Assembly: GCF_900187375.1 (NCBI RefSeq)
Contig: NZ_FYEW01000002.1
Span: 496,001-560,000 of the forward strand
DNA: 64,000 nt
Direction: 5' to 3'
DNA from: Hymenobacter gelipurpurascens
Lineage (GTDB): Bacteria > Bacteroidota > Bacteroidia > Cytophagales > Hymenobacteraceae
Below the pieces are notes generated by a model. That model made no database searches and was not told where the DNA came from. It saw only the letters and a program-made list of their open reading frames with translations. A program made the translations under genes and the position numbers. Below, piece by piece: positions 16,860 to 25,830 of this stretch; position 1 is the stretch's first letter; each line of letters begins with the position of its first letter.

Positions 16860-17771
16860 ATGCATTACGCTCCCATTCATCGGCTGCTGGGGCTGCTAGG
16901 CCTGCTCGGGGTGGCCCAACCTGGCCTAGCGCAGGATAATCTGCTCCGCGACCTAGAGCAGCAAACCACCGACAGCCTCCAGCGTCAGCCAGTAGCGGCC
17001 ACCTTCAAAGGCACGCGCGTGGTAAACGGGCACTCCGTAGAAACGCCTGGCGCAGGCACCCTGATTTTCCTGATTTCGCACCGCTTCGGAACCCTCAACA
17101 GTGGTGCCTACAACTTCTTCGGGCTCGACCAAGCTACCATTCGGCTTGGGCTGGAATATGGCCTCACCGACCGCCTGACGGTAGGTGTAGGGCGTAGCTC
17201 CCTGGAAAAAACCTTCGATGGCTTCCTGAAATACCGGGCGCTGCGGCAAAGCACTGGCCGAGCGGCCTCGCCGGTGAGCGTTACGCTGCTGAGTGCTACG
17301 GCTCTTACCAGTCTGCGCTACGCTGATGAGGGGTTTGACCATTCCTTCCCGAGGCGCCTCACTTACACCTGGCAGGCGCTGGTGGCGCGCAAAATCAACT
17401 CCAGTCTTTCGTTGCAACTCAGCCCCACGGTGGTGCACCGCAATCTGGTAGATGCTGAGGCGGATGACAACGACGTGTATGCGCTGGGGTTTGCGGGCCG
17501 ACAGAAGCTCACCAAACGGCTGGCTTTCACGCTGGAATACTACTACCGGCTGCCCAACTCCCGCGCCAGTGGCCTACGCGACGCCCTGGCGGCCGGCATA
17601 GATATCGAGACCGGTGGCCATGTTTTTCAGCTGCACGTCACGAATTCCAAGGGCATGATTGAGCCCCTGTTTGTACCGCGCACCAGCGGCGACTTCTTCA
17701 AGGGCGACATCTACTTCGGCTTTAATGTAGCCCGCAACTTCACGCTGCAGCCTGCTGATAGCTTCCGCTAG
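16860..17771 (+). CDS. DUF5777 family outer-membrane beta-barrel-like protein
   Basis: 303 residues with a signal peptide ending QPGLAQ. Body of alternating aromatic/hydrophobic strands: PGAGTLIFLISHRFGTLNSG, NFFGLDQATIRLGLEYGLTD, AFTLEYYYRLPNSR and a C-terminal VARNFTLQPADSFR. It matches the DUF5777 group, whose members commonly lie next to YceI and cytochrome-like genes in Bacteroidota. A barrel in the outer membrane is likely; no transported compound is known. It starts 12 bases after the YceI gene. Confidence 0.8.
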   Translation: MHYAPIHRLLGLLGLLGVAQPGLAQDNLLRDLEQQTTDSLQRQPVAATFKGTRVVNGHSVETPGAGTLIFLISHRFGTLNSGAYNFFGLDQATIRLGLEYGLTDRLTVGVGRSSLEKTFDGFLKYRALRQSTGRAASPVSVTLLSATALTSLRYADEGFDHSFPRRLTYTWQALVARKINSSLSLQLSPTVVHRNLVDAEADDNDVYALGFAGRQKLTKRLAFTLEYYYRLPNSRASGLRDALAAGIDIETGGHVFQLHVTNSKGMIEPLFVPRTSGDFFKGDIYFGFNVARNFTLQPADSFR

Positions 17772-17813
17772 CAACAGGCTTCGGCACTTCTTTCACCTTT
17801 CTCAACCCCTATC

Positions 17814-18266
17814 ATGAAAACCAACCTCTTTCGCCTGTTTATGCTGCTTTTTGTAGTGGCCGCCGTGCCCGCCTGCAATGATGACGACGATGACAACAAT
17901 AACCCCACACCCAGCACCACCGTGCAGCTCCAGGCCACGCTTAATGCCCAGCAGGAAGTGCCCGCTACTCCTTCTGCCGCCACCGGCACCATGACCGGTA
18001 GCTTCGATAAAGTAACGCGGCTGCTTACGTACACCGTTACGTACCAAGGCATCACGCCTTCAGCAGGACACATTCATCAGGCAGCACCTGGCGTAAACGG
18101 GCCCATCATCGTGCCCTTTGCTAGCGTAGCCACCTCCCCCATTTCGGGCACCGCTACGCTATCAGAAGCAGATGCGGTCAAGCTACTGGCCGGCGAAACG
18201 TACACTAATCTGCACACACCTGCCTTTCCGGGCGGCGAGATACGTGGCAACATTACGGTGAAATAG
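17814..18266 (+). CDS. CHRD domain lipoprotein
   Basis: 150 residues. Signal ends VVAAVPAC, then an Asp/Asn-rich spacer NDDDDDNNNP, a common surface-lipoprotein feature in Bacteroidota. The CHRD domain fills residues 37-150: LNAQQEVPATPSAATGTMTG at its start, SAGHIHQAAPGVNGPIIVPF, and NLHTPAFPGGEIRGNI at the end. CHRD domains bind extracellular ligands in chordin and are of unknown role in bacteria. Last gene of the exported-protein run and followed by a shared terminator. Confidence 0.9.
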   Translation: MKTNLFRLFMLLFVVAAVPACNDDDDDNNNPTPSTTVQLQATLNAQQEVPATPSAATGTMTGSFDKVTRLLTYTVTYQGITPSAGHIHQAAPGVNGPIIVPFASVATSPISGTATLSEADAVKLLAGETYTNLHTPAFPGGEIRGNITVK

Positions 18267-18303
18267 CCAGCCAATGCAAAGTGGCCTAGTGCCCCCTAAA
18301 CGC

Positions 18304-18335
18304 ACAGAAGCCCGACCAATTGGCCGGGCTTCTGT
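18304..18335. terminator. bidirectional terminator
   Basis: ACAGAAGCCCG and CGGGCTTCTGT arms between the convergent CHRD and NifU-like genes, with an inner GACCAATTGGCC extension. Confidence 0.75.
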
Positions 18336-18359
18336 GTTGATATAACGCTCCAGCAAATA

Positions 18360-18992
18360 CTAGAAGCTGGCCGTGATACCTTCTGCTACTACCTCTTTCA
18401 CCTCGGGCACCATGCGCTTGAGCAGGTTTTCGATGCCTGATTTCAGCGTAACGGTAGCTGATGGACAGCCCGAGCACGAACCCTGCAGGTTCACGGTCAC
18501 GATGCCATCATGGTAGCTCTTGAAGGTGATGTTGCCACCGTCCTGCTCCACGGCGGGGCGCACGTAGTTATCGAGCAGGTCGATGATTTTCTGGCTGGTT
18601 TGCTGGTCGGCTTCCGACGAGCTACCGGTGGCAGCAGCTTGCTGAGCAGCAGCTTGCTCCGCAGCAGGGTCAACGGTGAAGATTGGGCCGCCGGCCTCTA
18701 CGTACGACTTCAGGAAGGTGCGCAGCTCAGGAATAAGCTGGGCCCACTGATGGTCAGTGCCTTTAGTTACCGTAACAAAGTTCTGGGCAATGAATACGCG
18801 GTTCACGTAATCGAACTGGAAAAGCTCCTGGGCCAACGGCGAGTTGGCGGCGGCTTCCGCGTTAGGATAGTCTACGCTCACGCCATCTGCCAGCAGATGG
18901 GTATTGAGCACAAACTTCATGGATTCGGGGTTGGGGCTGGCTTCGGCGTAGATAGAAACCGGCGCAGCGGGGGCAGTGAGTTGTTCAGCCAT
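18360..18992 (-). CDS. NifU/Nfu-type iron-sulfur cluster carrier
   Basis: 210 residues from the ATG at 18992 (a TTG seven codons earlier is less likely). The N-terminal Nfu_N domain shows IYAEASPNPESMKFVLN and the C-terminal NifU domain holds QDGGNITFKSYHDGIVTVNLQGSCSGCPSA (given here as two blocks) with the CxxC pair that binds a transferable [4Fe-4S] cluster. Between the domains is an Ala/Gln/Ser-rich linker of about 30 residues. It delivers clusters to apo-proteins in the cytoplasm; the window has clients such as the QueG-like protein. Own promoter at 19081. Confidence 0.92.
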   Translation of the reverse strand: MAEQLTAPAAPVSIYAEASPNPESMKFVLNTHLLADGVSVDYPNAEAAANSPLAQELFQFDYVNRVFIAQNFVTVTKGTDHQWAQLIPELRTFLKSYVEAGGPIFTVDPAAEQAAAQQAAATGSSSEADQQTSQKIIDLLDNYVRPAVEQDGGNITFKSYHDGIVTVNLQGSCSGCPSATVTLKSGIENLLKRMVPEVKEVVAEGITASF

Positions 18993-19080
18993 GTTTGAAA
19001 GACTTGGAGACAAGCGGGAGAAGATCAGTCGGCTGAGGCGCCGGGCTGGTAGGTAAAACCGCGGAAAGCGGTAGAAGTTA

Positions 19081-19088
19081 CAAAAGTA
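19081..19088 (-). promoter_or_regulatory. -7 box of the NifU-like gene
   Basis: Minus strand TACTTTTG, a full consensus match, about 90 bases before the start codon. Confidence 0.5.
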
Positions 19089-19201
19089 CGCAAGTATGCA
19101 TTGCCGAAGGGTATGGCCTGCATTGCGCTAGGCCACTCGTTTCCTCAGAAACCACCGTAGCATATCCTGTAAACTATATTCTGGCGCAGAAAATTCACCG
19201 C

Positions 19202-20281
19202 TCAGGCCTTATTGCTGCGGGCCCGCAGCAGCATATCGGCCAGCACTAGGCTAGTCATGGCATCTACGATGGGCACGGCGCGGGGCAGCACGCACGGGTC
19301 GTGGCGGCCTTTGCCGGCCAGCGTAATTTCCTCGCCCTGGTCGTTGATGGTGGCCTGCGGCTGCAGAATGGTGGCTACTGGCTTAAACGCCACCCGGAAG
19401 TAGATATCCTGCCCATTGCTGATGCCGCCCTGAATGCCGCCCGAGTGATTGGTGCGCGTGCGTACCTGCCCAGCTTCATCGGTGTAAAACGCATCATTAT
19501 GCTCGGAGCCGAACAGCAACACCCCACTAAAGCCGGAGCCATACTCAAAGCCTTTTACGGCATTAATACTCAGCATAGCGTGGCCTAGCTCAGCATGGAG
19601 CCTATCAAAAACCGGCTCGCCCAGGCCTACAGGCACGCCTTTCGCGACGCCCGTTACCACGCCGCCTACGGTATCGTGCCGGTCGCGGGTCTGGCGGATG
19701 AGGTCGGCCATACGCTCCGCCGTTTCGGGGTGCGGGCAGCGTACCGGGTTCGAGTCGATGAGGCCTAGGTCAAGGGCTTCATACCCGACCGGAACCTGTA
19801 TGGCGCCTACCTGCGAAACGTAGCTGCTCACCTGAATGCCGTGTTGCGCCAGCAGCTTCTGGGCAATAACGCCGGCAGCCACCCGCGCCGCCGTTTCGCG
19901 GGCCGAACTGCGGCCGCCGCCCCGGTAGTCGCGCCGGCCGTACTTCTGGTCGTAGGTGTAGTCGGCGTGCGAGGGCCGGTAGGCGTGCTCGATGTGCGAG
20001 TAATCGTGGCTGGCCTGGTCCTGGTTGCGGATGAACAAGCCGATGGGCGTGCCCGTGGTGTAGCCCTGAAACAAGCCCGACAGTACCTCCACTTGGTCGG
20101 CTTCCTTGCGCGGCGTGGTCAGGTCGCTTTGCCCTGGCCTACGGCGGTCCAGCGCCGCCTGAATATCGGCCACCTCCACCGCCAGGCCTGCCGGACACCC
20201 ATCAACCACGACCCCAATTCCCGGCCCATGCGACTCGCCAAATGTGGTAATGCGAAACAGGGTGCCGAAGGTATTAGACAT
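19202..20281 (-). CDS. aroC: chorismate synthase
   Basis: Converts 5-enolpyruvylshikimate-3-phosphate to chorismate, last common step to aromatic amino acids, using reduced FMN. 359 residues, the usual length. Seen: [19 protein letters not shown] at residues 14-32 with the active-site His, [38 protein letters not shown] split over the FMN-binding region, and [12 protein letters not shown] near 300. No other aro genes are adjacent. The start region lies against a 22-bp inverted-repeat arm (20282-20303). Confidence 0.97.
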   Translation of the reverse strand: MSNTFGTLFRITTFGESHGPGIGVVVDGCPAGLAVEVADIQAALDRRRPGQSDLTTPRKEADQVEVLSGLFQGYTTGTPIGLFIRNQDQASHDYSHIEHAYRPSHADYTYDQKYGRRDYRGGGRSSARETAARVAAGVIAQKLLAQHGIQVSSYVSQVGAIQVPVGYEALDLGLIDSNPVRCPHPETAERMADLIRQTRDRHDTVGGVVTGVAKGVPVGLGEPVFDRLHAELGHAMLSINAVKGFEYGSGFSGVLLFGSEHNDAFYTDEAGQVRTRTNHSGGIQGGISNGQDIYFRVAFKPVATILQPQATINDQGEEITLAGKGRHDPCVLPRAVPIVDAMTSLVLADMLLRARSNKA

Positions 20282-20431
20282 GGTGAAGTGGTGAAAGGTG
20301 AAGTTGTGAAGTGGCCTACAGAATTGCTAACAGGCTTTTTGCAGAGCACAGCGGGCGGGCCGCTGCCGTAAAGGTATAGCTGGTTCCGGCAAGACCAGAC
20401 TTTTCACCGCTTCACCTTTCACCACTTCACC
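20282..20431. repeat. 22-bp inverted repeat pair flanking the aroC leader
   Basis: Left arm 20282-20303 and right arm 20410-20431 are perfect reverse complements, separated by 106 bases. Each arm is a run of GTGAA/TGAAG units (GGTGAAGTGGTGAAAGG...). The left arm abuts the aroC start codon and the right arm overlaps the stop codon of the BatD-like gene. No other copy was noticed in the window. Confidence 0.8.
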
Positions 20432-21917
20432 GTTTGGCTCGCCACCAGCCTATTCCTGCGCCGACCAGCAACACGAGCAGCAACACATTGGCATAGCGGC
20501 GCACATCCTGGTACACGGTAATCTTCTGCGGAGTATTGTCGGCGTCGCGCAGGGCCTCTTGATAAAACGGATCGGTGGGGCGCGGGCGGAACGTGGCGGC
20601 TTCCCGCACCGGACCTTTTACTACCGGATGCAGGGTGGCCCGCAGCGTATCGTAGCGGGCTGTGGCGGGGTTGAACGCAACCAGCGAAAACAGGCTATCC
20701 AGCGGAACCGCACCTGGCCTACGCGCAATCAGGCGGTAGCGGAAGGTTTTGCGGCCTCCTACGCGCCCGCCCTGGCGGGTCAGGTTCTGCTCCACATCGG
20801 GCCCGTACACCTCTAGGCCAGTGTAGGGCGCCGGGGCCGGCAGCGTGAGAGCCGAGAGGTTACCTTCGCCTTCTAATATAAAGGAGTAAGTAAACGCCTG
20901 CCCGGTGCGAAAGCTGGTGCGGTCAATGGCTTCGCGCAACCGGTAGCTCCCTACCGGCACCACATCGCGTAGTGGGTGCGGCGGCAAGGGTAGCACGGCA
21001 ATATTACGCGGCGCCGTGAAATACGTTTTGTAGCCCTCCATACGGTTGTCTAGGCCTGCCTCAGGCTTTTTCGCGACGCGGTATTTCACCATGCGTAGCG
21101 GTACTACCGGAAAGCTGAGTGGCTGGGCATTCAAGGGGTACAGCTCTGCTTCATACAGGCGGTAGCGCAGAAATGGCTTGCCACCTACCTGCACGTTTTC
21201 GGGCACAATTTCCTGCTCATCAAAGGTCTCTTCCCATACGGTGCGCTGCCGTAGCTGCCGGATGATGTTGGGCAGCTGCCCCGCGAAATCGTAGAACTCC
21301 AGGATACCCTGGTCCTGGGGCGTGAGATAGAAGTACAGCCCAATGTGCAGGCCTTGGCCCACATATACTTTCTCCTTATCGGGCACCAGCGCCAAAAATG
21401 CCTGGTCCTTGGGTTCTACATAGTCCTGCACCTTGGGCTTCCCAAATAGCTGATCTAGTAGGCCTATGCCGGGCGGCGTGACCCCACCCGGAGGCGCAGG
21501 AGCCGCAGCGGCGGCGGGCCCAACCTTCAGCGCCAGGCCAGCGGAGCGCACGGTCAGGCCATTGATGGTCATGGTAAATGGCTTCAGCGCGAACTCGCCT
21601 TCGGCGTACGCCGCATAGCGCTGCGTGATGGTAAGCTCCGTGGAGCGGGCGCCGGCCACAATGCGCGTGGTAGTGGTGCTGGATTTGCCACTTTTTTTGA
21701 ATCCCTCAATTTCCGGAAAAGCCGAGTAACGCTCCAGCGGTGCCCCACGCAGCAAAAAGCTGATGGTGAAGTACTCATTGATGGAGAAACTGGGCGGGCC
21801 GAGCACGATTTCGGCCTCTGCCACCGGTGCTACTGGCTGCGCCGTGGCCGGCAACTCTATAAAAACTGAAAGTAAGAAGAGCAGAAAGAGCCCGGATAGT
21901 CGCAAGAAAGTCTGCAT
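20427..21917 (-). CDS. BatD-like protein
   Basis: 496 residues from the ATG at 21917; an earlier start at 21944 lies upstream of the likely transcription start. Signal peptide ends ELPATAQ; the body has BatD features: SINEYFTISFLLRGAPLERYS, a second Ig-like region beginning KVYVGQGLHIGLYFYLTP, and SFRTGQAFTYSFILEGEGN. A single membrane helix (VLLLVLLVGAGIGWW) lies near the C-terminus with a short cytosolic basic tail. BatD proteins act with BatA/BatB von Willebrand proteins and MoxR ATPases; none is adjacent, but a MoxR gene lies at 56267. An 11-residue Ala/Pro stretch breaks the middle. Confidence 0.85.
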   Translation of the reverse strand: MQTFLRLSGLFLLFLLSVFIELPATAQPVAPVAEAEIVLGPPSFSINEYFTISFLLRGAPLERYSAFPEIEGFKKSGKSSTTTTRIVAGARSTELTITQRYAAYAEGEFALKPFTMTINGLTVRSAGLALKVGPAAAAAPAPPGGVTPPGIGLLDQLFGKPKVQDYVEPKDQAFLALVPDKEKVYVGQGLHIGLYFYLTPQDQGILEFYDFAGQLPNIIRQLRQRTVWEETFDEQEIVPENVQVGGKPFLRYRLYEAELYPLNAQPLSFPVVPLRMVKYRVAKKPEAGLDNRMEGYKTYFTAPRNIAVLPLPPHPLRDVVPVGSYRLREAIDRTSFRTGQAFTYSFILEGEGNLSALTLPAPAPYTGLEVYGPDVEQNLTRQGGRVGGRKTFRYRLIARRPGAVPLDSLFSLVAFNPATARYDTLRATLHPVVKGPVREAATFRPRPTDPFYQEALRDADNTPQKITVYQDVRRYANVLLLVLLVGAGIGWWRAKR

Positions 21918-21941
21918 GGGCAGCACGCAAGGGGAAAGCGC

Positions 21942-21949
21942 CAAAGCTA
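21942..21949 (-). promoter_or_regulatory. -7 box of the BatD-like gene
   Basis: Minus strand TAGCTTTG matches TAnnTTTG; a start near 21935 gives a leader of about 18 bases to the ATG at 21917. Confidence 0.5.
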
Positions 21950-22168
21950 CATAAAAGCTTGACGCTGGTTTAGTTTACTGCTGAGGTTACCAGTCTATCA
22001 AAAATGATTGTTACAAGATTTGGGCCTTTTTAAATCCGCTTTGGCACGCGCCCCGTAATTCTCCACAGTTAGCCTCCAAGATCATTCTAAAATCCCGAAA
22101 AACCACTTCTGAAGTGGGCTGGCTGGGTATTGCCTTTACTTTCTTCTCACCCTAATCATTTCTTTCCT

Positions 22169-22894
22169 ATGTCTAAAATCACCCAATCTGGTGGAGACGA
22201 CGCGGAATTCGCAAAGCCGCTGTATACGCCCATTAAGCGCCGCTCCTTCTTCATGTATGCCGGCGCTACTGCTGGTGCTACCGCTCTGCTGCTCTCGGGT
22301 TGCGACGACGATGACAACGACACGGACAATAACTCCGGCATGGTCAACCTGGGTTCAGGTGATGTAGGAGTATTGAACTTCGCGTATGCACTGGAGCAGC
22401 TGGAAGCCGCTTTCTATGCACAAGTAAAGGCAACCCCAGCCGCCGATTTCTCGGCCGTTGAAAAGGATTACTTCTCGCAGGTAGCCGCCCACGAAGCCAT
22501 TCACCGCGACTTCTTCAAGGCAGCCATCAACCGCGATGCCCCTGGCAAGATCATTCAGGACCTGACCCCTATTTTCACTAGCATCGACTTCACCAAGCGT
22601 GCTTCGGTATTGGCTACCGCCAAAACGTTCGAAGATCTGGGAGTAGCTGCTTATAACGGAGCAGGCAAATACATCAAGACGGCCGATTACCTGGTAGTAG
22701 CTGGTAAGATTGTCTCTGTTGAGGCTCGCCACGCCGCCTATGTACGCGACCTGATTGCGAACGGTAGCTTCGCCGATGACACCATTATCGATGCCACTAC
22801 TGGCCTAGACAAGGCCATGGAGCCGGTAGACGTAATTGCTGCCGCTCAGCCGTTTGTTCAACAAAAGCTTGATGCTACCAGCGTAGGCAAGTAA
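22169..22894 (+). CDS. ferritin-like domain lipoprotein, pair 1 first gene
   Basis: 241 residues from the ATG at 22169. Export signal has twin arginines, KRRSFFMY at 23-30, and a lipobox LLLSGC ending at Cys45, then an Asp/Asn spacer: probably a Tat-exported lipoprotein. The ferritin-like four-helix domain (PF13668-type) has EQLEAAFYAQV, HEAIHRDFF, FEDLGVAAYNGAGK and SVEARHAAYVRD, giving the E/ExxH pattern of a di-metal site. Metal and reaction are unknown. Followed after 27 bases by a second ferritin-like gene; the pair is repeated just downstream. Confidence 0.88.
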   Translation: MSKITQSGGDDAEFAKPLYTPIKRRSFFMYAGATAGATALLLSGCDDDDNDTDNNSGMVNLGSGDVGVLNFAYALEQLEAAFYAQVKATPAADFSAVEKDYFSQVAAHEAIHRDFFKAAINRDAPGKIIQDLTPIFTSIDFTKRASVLATAKTFEDLGVAAYNGAGKYIKTADYLVVAGKIVSVEARHAAYVRDLIANGSFADDTIIDATTGLDKAMEPVDVIAAAQPFVQQKLDATSVGK

Positions 22895-22921
22895 TTCTCC
22901 TCCGTTTAACGACACTCCATC

Positions 22922-23731
22922 ATGAATATATTTCGCATTATCGAGCAACTGTCGGAGGTAGATGCCGACGTCCTGGGACGTTTCGACTCCCGTCGCTCCG
23001 TTTTCAAGGCCCTCGGCAACACTGCCAAAATGGGTGCCTTGGCTTCTGCTCCTGTTTTTGTCTCTTCGTTGTTCCAGAAGGCCTATGGCCAGACGACCAA
23101 CTCGGCTGTACTTGACGTACTGAACTACGCCCTGACGCTGGAGCAGCTTGAGGAAGACTTCTACAAGCAAATGACAGCTGCTGGCAAGGTGCCAACTGGT
23201 GCACCTCAGGGCGCTATTGCTTTGATCCTAAAGCATGAAACGGCTCACGTAAAACTGCTGACTGATACCATCAAGGCGCTGCAAGGCATGCCTGTAAGCG
23301 GCACCAAGTTCAAAGCTTCGGCATTCCCAGCCGACTATGCTACCCAGTTGGTAGTAGCGCAGGCACTGGAAGATACTGGCGTACGGGCCTACAAAGGCCA
23401 GGCCGGCAACCTGATTGGCGCAATGGCTGGCACCACCAGCCTGCTTCAGGTAGCTCTCCAGATTCACTCAGTAGAAGCTCGTCACGCGGCACACATTCGT
23501 ACTATGCGTATGCAGGCTCCCTGGATTCCGGCTTCGGACTCTAGCCTGCCCGCTCCGCTTGGCCCAGTGTACACGGGTGCTACTCCCGAAAGCAACGTTA
23601 TGCAAGCGGGTGTAGACATCACCAAGCTGGGTGCTGGCTACAGTGCCAACGATGCTGCCGCAGCATTCGACGAAATCCTGACCAAGCCCGAAGTACTAGA
23701 TGCTTCACGTGCTGGTGGCCTAGTAGGCTAG
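22922..23731 (+). CDS. ferritin-like domain protein, pair 1 second gene
   Basis: 269 residues. N-terminus has a good Tat motif, SRRSVFK at residues 23-29, then a moderately hydrophobic stretch and KAYGQ; no lipobox, so a soluble periplasmic protein or one held by the signal. The ferritin-like core shows EQLEEDFYKQM, KHETAHVKLL, EDTGVRAYKGQAG and SVEARHAAHIRTMR, parallel to its neighbour, and a longer C-terminal tail rich in Pro/Asp/Ala. Probably works with the upstream lipoprotein as a heteromer, by inference from pairing. Confidence 0.87.
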   Translation: MNIFRIIEQLSEVDADVLGRFDSRRSVFKALGNTAKMGALASAPVFVSSLFQKAYGQTTNSAVLDVLNYALTLEQLEEDFYKQMTAAGKVPTGAPQGAIALILKHETAHVKLLTDTIKALQGMPVSGTKFKASAFPADYATQLVVAQALEDTGVRAYKGQAGNLIGAMAGTTSLLQVALQIHSVEARHAAHIRTMRMQAPWIPASDSSLPAPLGPVYTGATPESNVMQAGVDITKLGAGYSANDAAAAFDEILTKPEVLDASRAGGLVG

Positions 23732-23754
23732 TACAGCCCACTTGCTGTAAATAC

Positions 23755-23788
23755 AAAAAAGCTGACCTGTTCGCGGGTCAGCTTTTTT
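23755..23788 (+). terminator. rho-independent terminator after ferritin pair 1
   Basis: AAAAAAGCTGACC and GGTCAGCTTTTTT arms with an eight-base loop. Confidence 0.92.
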
Positions 23789-23937
23789 TATGTTGTTTCG
23801 GGTAGCGCTTACCTGCCTGGCAACCTTTCGGGTGGCCTATGGCTCTGGTAGGTAGTGCATCCCGGTTTATCGGAGTACATTTGTTAGTAGGGGCCCGCTG
23901 CCGGGTTCCCGAGATGAGCCCGCTGAGTAATTTACGC

Positions 23938-24660
23938 ATGTCTGAGCCACTATTTTCTACTTCTTTTCTGGCCCGCACGGTGCGCCGCCGCTCGTTCTTT
24001 CGGGTAGTGGGGGCCACTGCTGCCGCTACCACGCTGGTGCTGGCCGGTTGCAACGATGACCCCGACCCTACGCCGGTTACAACTGCCAATACCCTCAATT
24101 TGGGCAGCGGCGACAGTGGGCTACTGAACTACGCCTACCTACTGGAGCAACTAGAAGCCGCATTCTACCAGAAAGTGGTGGATGCCTTCCCCACTGACTT
24201 CACCGCCGACGACAAAGCCGCTTTCGTAGACCTGCGCGACCATGAGGTTATCCACCGGGAGTTTCTGCGGTATGCGCTGGGTACCACTGCTTATGATGCG
24301 AACATTGGCACTGCCTTGGTCTTTGATTTCTCGTCGTTTACGCTTACCACTCGCGCTGGTGTGTATGCCGCCGCGCGCACCCTAGAGGATGTAGGTGTAG
24401 CGGCTTACAATGGCGCTGGTAAGCTCATCAGTGAAGGTACCAACCTTCGTTTGCTAGGCAAAATTGCTTCCGTAGAAGCGCGCCACGCCGCCTTTGTGCG
24501 CGACCAGGCCCAGCCCGGCTCCTTCGCGGCTTCCGATGTGGTGGCTACCACCGGCGACTCTGCCGGCCTTGATATTGTAAAGACTCCTGTTGAAGTAGCC
24601 GAGCTGATTGCCAAGTTCTTGCCGGTTACCCTTGTGGCCACGGGCCTTCCCGTTAGTTAA
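23938..24660 (+). CDS. ferritin-like domain lipoprotein, pair 2 first gene
   Basis: 240 residues from the ATG at 23938; an ATG at 23914 is possible. Its layout copies the gene at 22169: twin/triple arginines VRRRSFFR at about 15-22, lipobox LVLAGC ending at Cys38, acidic spacer, then LNLGSGDSGLLNYAYLLEQLEAAFYQ, HEVIHREFL, LEDVGVAAYNGAGK and SVEARHAAFVRD. The near-identical motif order marks it as a duplicate of the first lipoprotein, with the rest well diverged. Stop is 12 bases before the next gene. Confidence 0.86.
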   Translation: MSEPLFSTSFLARTVRRRSFFRVVGATAAATTLVLAGCNDDPDPTPVTTANTLNLGSGDSGLLNYAYLLEQLEAAFYQKVVDAFPTDFTADDKAAFVDLRDHEVIHREFLRYALGTTAYDANIGTALVFDFSSFTLTTRAGVYAAARTLEDVGVAAYNGAGKLISEGTNLRLLGKIASVEARHAAFVRDQAQPGSFAASDVVATTGDSAGLDIVKTPVEVAELIAKFLPVTLVATGLPVS

Positions 24661-24672
24661 GCTGCCTTGCTC

Positions 24673-25557
24673 ATGAAATTGCTGAAACTCCTGGCCCAGT
24701 TGGCCGAACTAAATCCGCAGCAGCTGAACGTGGCCGGTCCGCGCCGCACTGCCTTGCGCCGGTTGGCGCAGGCCGGAACGGCTGTATTGCCGGCCGTGCT
24801 TACTGTCCTACCCCAGCCAGTGGTAGCTCGCGACGTGCCCACAGTACTCGATGTCCTGAAACTAGGACTTACGCTAAGCCAGCTAGAGAATGAGCTGTAT
24901 TCCCGGGCGCTAGGCCTCTCCAATGCTGATGCGTTCCTGGGGACTGCCGAAAACAAGGCCGCTATCCAAACCATGCAGCTCCACGAGCAGCAGCACATAG
25001 CCTTATTCACCCGCCTGATCCAAAACTCGGGTGGTACCCTGGATGCAGTGCCTCGTTTTGATTTTACAGGCAGCAAGAACGGCACCCAGGCCACGTTGTT
25101 CCCCGATGTTTTCACGAACTTCGATACCTTTCTGAAAGTAGCCCAGCTATTAGAAGATGCCGGCGTACGGGCCTACAAAGGCCAGGTAGAATATATTCAG
25201 TACGACAACTACCTGCTGGAAACTGCCCTGCGCGTTCACTCTACGGAGGCGCGCCATTCTTCTCATATCCGGACCATGCGGCGGCAGCGCGGCGCCACGG
25301 TTAAGAGTTGGGTAAGCCCCTCTGACACTCCTCTTGGAGCGGCCGGCACCATTGCCGCTACGGCCTACGCCGGAGAAGAAAGCTCCGTGCAATACTTGGC
25401 CAACAACAACCCGGTTCCCTTCACCGATTCGCTGCCGATTAACGTTGCCACGCCGCCGCTTTCGCAAGCCGCTATCTTGGCAAAGGTGGCCGAGGCCTTC
25501 GATGAGCCCATCACGGCCCAGGCAGCAGGCACCATACTTGGTCAGTTTATCTACTAG
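24673..25557 (+). CDS. ferritin-like domain protein, pair 2 second gene
   Basis: 294 residues from the ATG at 24673 (a TTG two codons earlier is possible). Counterpart of the gene at 22922: an arginine pair PRRTALRRL at 25-33 and a hydrophobic stretch to about residue 50. Helix motifs are SQLENELYSRAL, HEQQHIALF, LEDAGVRAYKGQVE and STEARHSSHIRTMR. The first helix carries Glu but the second has Gln beside His where pair 1 has Glu-Thr, so the metal site may differ. Long C-terminal tail after residue 215. Confidence 0.85.
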   Translation: MKLLKLLAQLAELNPQQLNVAGPRRTALRRLAQAGTAVLPAVLTVLPQPVVARDVPTVLDVLKLGLTLSQLENELYSRALGLSNADAFLGTAENKAAIQTMQLHEQQHIALFTRLIQNSGGTLDAVPRFDFTGSKNGTQATLFPDVFTNFDTFLKVAQLLEDAGVRAYKGQVEYIQYDNYLLETALRVHSTEARHSSHIRTMRRQRGATVKSWVSPSDTPLGAAGTIAATAYAGEESSVQYLANNNPVPFTDSLPINVATPPLSQAAILAKVAEAFDEPITAQAAGTILGQFIY

Positions 25558-25607
25558 CTCAACATTTCATCATTTCATAACAAGAAATAAGAAGTGGCCT
25601 ACCCAAA

Positions 25608-25640
25608 GAAAGGGACGACTAAGTCGTCTCTTTTTTTTGT
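25608..25640 (+). terminator. rho-independent terminator after ferritin pair 2
   Basis: GGACGACT and AGTCGTCTC arms flanked by A and T runs. Confidence 0.85.
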
Positions 25641-25678
25641 TTATCCGTTAAAGAAAGTGAACTACTAACACCCGTTAG

Positions 25679-25711
25679 TTTGTATTCATCAAACAAACTT
25701 TTGTATCTTTC
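25679..25711 (+). promoter_or_regulatory. probable promoter of the 62-residue gene
   Basis: TTTG, 21 bases, TATCTTTC: one mismatch to TAnnTTTG. The region around it is clearly AT-rich. Leader of about 110 bases. Confidence 0.45.
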
Positions 25712-25830
25712 ATTCATCTTGGCAAAAGGGAATTTATACACTTAAGCCATTTTTAAGCTTATCCGTATAGAGGCCCAATTCCGGATGAAACGTTCTGTTC
25801 TAACCCGCTTTTTTGAAAACCAACTTCACC

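Noticed and set aside
20282..20431. TGAAG-type repeats as a CRISPR array or transposon end
   Set aside because: Only two arms, no spacers of regular size and no transposase; better described as an inverted repeat.
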